From an uncultured Glaciecola sp. (GTDB lineage: Bacteria > Pseudomonadota > Gammaproteobacteria > Enterobacterales > Alteromonadaceae): a stretch of 64,000 bases of DNA. A program made the position numbers and the translations under genes. Below the pieces are notes generated by a model. The model was not told the origin of the DNA. It ran no database searches and worked only from the letters and a program-made list of their open reading frames with translations. Position 1 is the stretch's first letter, and each line of letters starts with the position of its first letter. This document shows, in pieces, positions 61,818-64,000 of the stretch. The DNA lies in NCBI GenBank assembly GCA_937125395.1, contig CAKZLI010000026.1, positions 35,502-99,501 of the forward strand. Direction: 5' to 3'.

Positions 61818-62729
61818 TTATGCAGGCAACAGCAATAGCACAGCACACAAGCCAAACGTTACCAGACAAGCGGTGCGCCATTGTGCGATCACATCTAGGC
61901 GCCAAGGTAATGCAATGTTGTGACACGCTTCGGTATCCTTCGCGGCTAATTTTACGATTTCGGGTGTCGCCATTTTGAGCCCTTTGCCATACATCAACAT
62001 CAGGATTTTATGACTCAACACGTTGATGATCCTCGGTGTGCCGTTGGTGGCTGATTTAATCATCGTGCAGACGTTGCGATTAAATATTTCAGGTCCTTGA
62101 TAACCGGCTTTGACCATGCGATGGCGCACATAATGATAGATTTGCTCGGTATCTAGTTCTTTAAGGTGGCACGAAAAAGTAATGCGTTGTTTTAATTGAC
62201 GTAATTCAGGCAGGGCAATTTTGCTATCTAATTCAGGCTGCCCTAACAACACCACTTGTAGTAATTTTTTCGTTTCAGTTTCAAAATTAGTGATTAAACG
62301 CAACGCCTCCATACTGGCGATAGGTAAAGCTTGCGCTTCATCAATCACGAGTACGACATGATCAAATTCTTGATGCAGTGCTACTAAGCGTGCTTGGATC
62401 GCTTGAGTAAATTCCTGTTGATCTGAATGCAAATCCAAATTAACCCCTAATTCATTGGCCACCGCATGGCGCAACTCATTTGGTGCTAAATGTGGATTAG
62501 GAATATACGCTGTGCGGACACTAGCAGGTAACTCATTGAGTAGTTTTCGGCATAATAACGTTTTACCGGTTCCGACTTCACCAACTACTTTAATAAATCC
62601 CTCACCATTTAATAAGGCATGGTTGAGTGTAACGATTGCTTCGTTATGACACGCAGCCCCAAAATATTGCTCGGTATTAGGGGTCAGTGAAAACGGTAAA
62701 TAATCACAATTAAAGTACTCTAAGTACAT
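61818..62729 (-). CDS. mshM: MSHA biogenesis ATPase MshM (ExeA-like)
   Basis: A 303-residue AAA-type ATPase. MYLEYFNCDYLPFSLTPNTE is the typical ExeA/MshM start. Walker A is GEVGTGKTLLCR and Walker B VVLVIDEAQAL. A C-terminal membrane helix is at about 288-302. It is thought to help place the secretin. Thirteen bases separate it from mshN. Confidence 0.93.
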   Translation of the reverse strand: MYLEYFNCDYLPFSLTPNTEQYFGAACHNEAIVTLNHALLNGEGFIKVVGEVGTGKTLLCRKLLNELPASVRTAYIPNPHLAPNELRHAVANELGVNLDLHSDQQEFTQAIQARLVALHQEFDHVVLVIDEAQALPIASMEALRLITNFETETKKLLQVVLLGQPELDSKIALPELRQLKQRITFSCHLKELDTEQIYHYVRHRMVKAGYQGPEIFNRNVCTMIKSATNGTPRIINVLSHKILMLMYGKGLKMATPEIVKLAAKDTEACHNIALPWRLDVIAQWRTACLVTFGLCAVLLLLPA

Positions 62730-62760
62730 GCGTTGTTAATCCTTACAAGCGCTAAGTTAA

Positions 62761-64000
62761 TTACTTTACGGATAACCATTCATCCATTTGGTTTTGGCTT
62801 CGTTTCATCTGTTGATGCCAAGTGCCCGATTCAACAATGGTGGGCTTAATTAAGATGATTAATTCCTTTTTCACTTCCCGTTGAATGGTATTTTTAAATA
62901 AGTTACCCAAAAAAGGAACATTGCCAAGTACAGGGGTTTGCGAATGTAAATCTTCTGTAATGGATTGCATCAAACCACCAATCACGACGATTTCTCCAGA
63001 CATCGCTTTGATGATCGTATCAGACTCACGGATAGTGCTTTGAGCTAAGGGTAAGATGATGTTTTCTTCGTTTAAGGTGACGATTTTTTCTTGTTCTTGC
63101 GTCTCGATAACCGATGGATGGACATGCAACAAGATCGAGTTGTTATCATCAATCTGTGGCGTCACATCCAGCGCAATCCCAGAGAAAAATGGCGTAAGTT
63201 CAATATCAGGTACTACTGAAGTGGTGGTGGAGGTAATGGTGTTTTGGCTCGATACATCAGTCACAAAATACTCATCATTACCGACTTTGATGACGGCTTT
63301 TTGGTTGTTTGTTGCAGTTACCCGAGGACTCGATAGTACTTGGACATCACCTTGCGTCTCAAGTAACGAAAGCACCCCAGAAAAATCCTCATTTACAAAC
63401 GACAAACTCGTTACACCACCCAGCGATGCCGTGATTTGGTTGCCTAGGTTGGCAGCCGAAGTGCTTAAACCAAATGTGGTTGAACCTATCGTTTTGGCAA
63501 TCGTAGACCAATTGATACCCTGTTGATATTCGTCTTTGAGCTCCACTTCTAGGATTCGTGCTTCGAGCACAACTTGACGTTGTAAGTTGGATTCTGAAAT
63601 ATCAAGAAAATCACGAATACTGCGAATTTCTCCAGGTAAAGCTCGGATTGTTACTAATCCTGCTTGGGGAGTAACAAAGACGGCACGTCCTTGCTCTGTG
63701 CCAATCATAGTTTTGAGACTGGATTCTAAATCTTTCCAAAAATTTGTTTCAGTGCGGGTAGAGATCATGGTGCCATTCACATTGCTTTGGCCATTTTGTC
63801 CACCTTGCCCACCTTGCCCACCAAAACCACCTTGGCCACCAATTTGTGCACCTGAATTATTGCCTTGCCCATTATCTTGGCTATTTTGTGACACACCACC
63901 AGAAATAATACTGGTTTGTGTCGAGCCATCTCGTTGCATGAGTAAATAATTGACGTTAAATGTTTCAGTACGCATGCCCGATGGAAATATTCTAAAAATA
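62761..64000 (-). CDS. mshL: MSHA outer-membrane secretin MshL (partial)
   Basis: The C-terminal 413 codons or so are in the window; the gene continues past the right edge (the frame stays open through FPSG before the internal Met at 63975). The secretin domain is clear: VVLEARILEVELKDEYQQGI, VLSSPRVTATNNQKAV and VIGGLMQ. PVLGNVPFLGNLFKN follows. Before it is a Gly/Gln-rich tract (GGQGGFGGQGGQGGQNGQ). It forms the outer-membrane pore for the MSHA pilus. Confidence 0.95.
   Translation of the reverse strand, partial: IFRIFPSGMRTETFNVNYLLMQRDGSTQTSIISGGVSQNSQDNGQGNNSGAQIGGQGGFGGQGGQGGQNGQSNVNGTMISTRTETNFWKDLESSLKTMIGTEQGRAVFVTPQAGLVTIRALPGEIRSIRDFLDISESNLQRQVVLEARILEVELKDEYQQGINWSTIAKTIGSTTFGLSTSAANLGNQITASLGGVTSLSFVNEDFSGVLSLLETQGDVQVLSSPRVTATNNQKAVIKVGNDEYFVTDVSSQNTITSTTTSVVPDIELTPFFSGIALDVTPQIDDNNSILLHVHPSVIETQEQEKIVTLNEENIILPLAQSTIRESDTIIKAMSGEIVVIGGLMQSITEDLHSQTPVLGNVPFLGNLFKNTIQREVKKELIILIKPTIVESGTWHQQMKRSQNQMDEWLSVK

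Noticed and set aside
63780..63855. A tandem DNA repeat or CRISPR-like array near the right edge
   Set aside because: The repetition encodes a Gly/Gln-rich tract in MshL; units are short, uneven and without spacers.

Overview
The window is chromosomal DNA of a marine-type gammaproteobacterium, most likely of the Alteromonadales/Shewanella-Vibrio neighbourhood. The evidence is a Gram-negative housekeeping set of gammaproteobacterial type (rlmE, cyaY-hemCDXY, gmk, rpoZ-spoT-ridA-trmH-recG, mreBCD-maf-rng-yhdP-tldD), an MSHA pilus cluster beside mreBCD as in Shewanella and Vibrio, a proteobacterial dedicated sortase locus and a GlyGly-CTERM protein. I cannot name the genus.

Layout. 1-5231: the start of a SpoU-type RNA methyltransferase, rlmE, a 7Fe ferredoxin, an FAD oxidoreductase, a GlyGly-CTERM cyclophilin, a beta carbonic anhydrase and a small membrane protein. 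5259-12081: the sortase system, with a histidine kinase and response regulator transcribed leftward, and an OmpA-like protein, a VIT/vWA sortase substrate ending in an LPQTA signal, and its sortase transcribed rightward. 12161-15519: a Trp-rich small protein, mscL, an eroded island next to tRNA-Arg(CCG) (integrase stub, amidohydrolase tail, degenerate HAD gene), an orphan MshA-like protein without a prepilin motif, and a FadR-type regulator. 15521-20704: a leftward cyaY-esterase-hemC-hemD-hemX-hemY run. 20807-28080: a rightward gmk-rpoZ-spoT-ridA-trmH-recG-rsmJ run. 28077-40777: pmbA, darP, tldD, a nitrilase-like enzyme, yhdP, rng, maf, mreD, mreC and mreB. 40959-64000: the MSHA cluster, all leftward (mshL partial, M, N, E, G, A, C, D, O, P, Q).

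The most unusual feature is a 10.1-kb integrated element (about 48435-58556) that splits mshG. It is flanked by an 8-bp direct repeat, TCATAATC. Joining the flanks at that repeat restores an in-frame MshG of 407 codons. The left end of the element carries exactly positions 33-76 of a CAT-anticodon tRNA (Ile2- or Met-type), starting in the anticodon loop. The integrase therefore probably normally targets a tRNA anticodon loop and has entered mshG through the same core. The right half of the element holds a tyrosine integrase, a serine recombinase, three small genes and a 505-residue protein with family-A-polymerase-like palm motifs. The left half is visibly AT-richer cargo: a four-gene lipoprotein/membrane-protein operon and a divergent di-haem peroxidase lipoprotein, with a shared inverted repeat upstream of two of these transcription units. 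As it stands the insertion should abolish the MSHA pilus, and precise excision would restore it.
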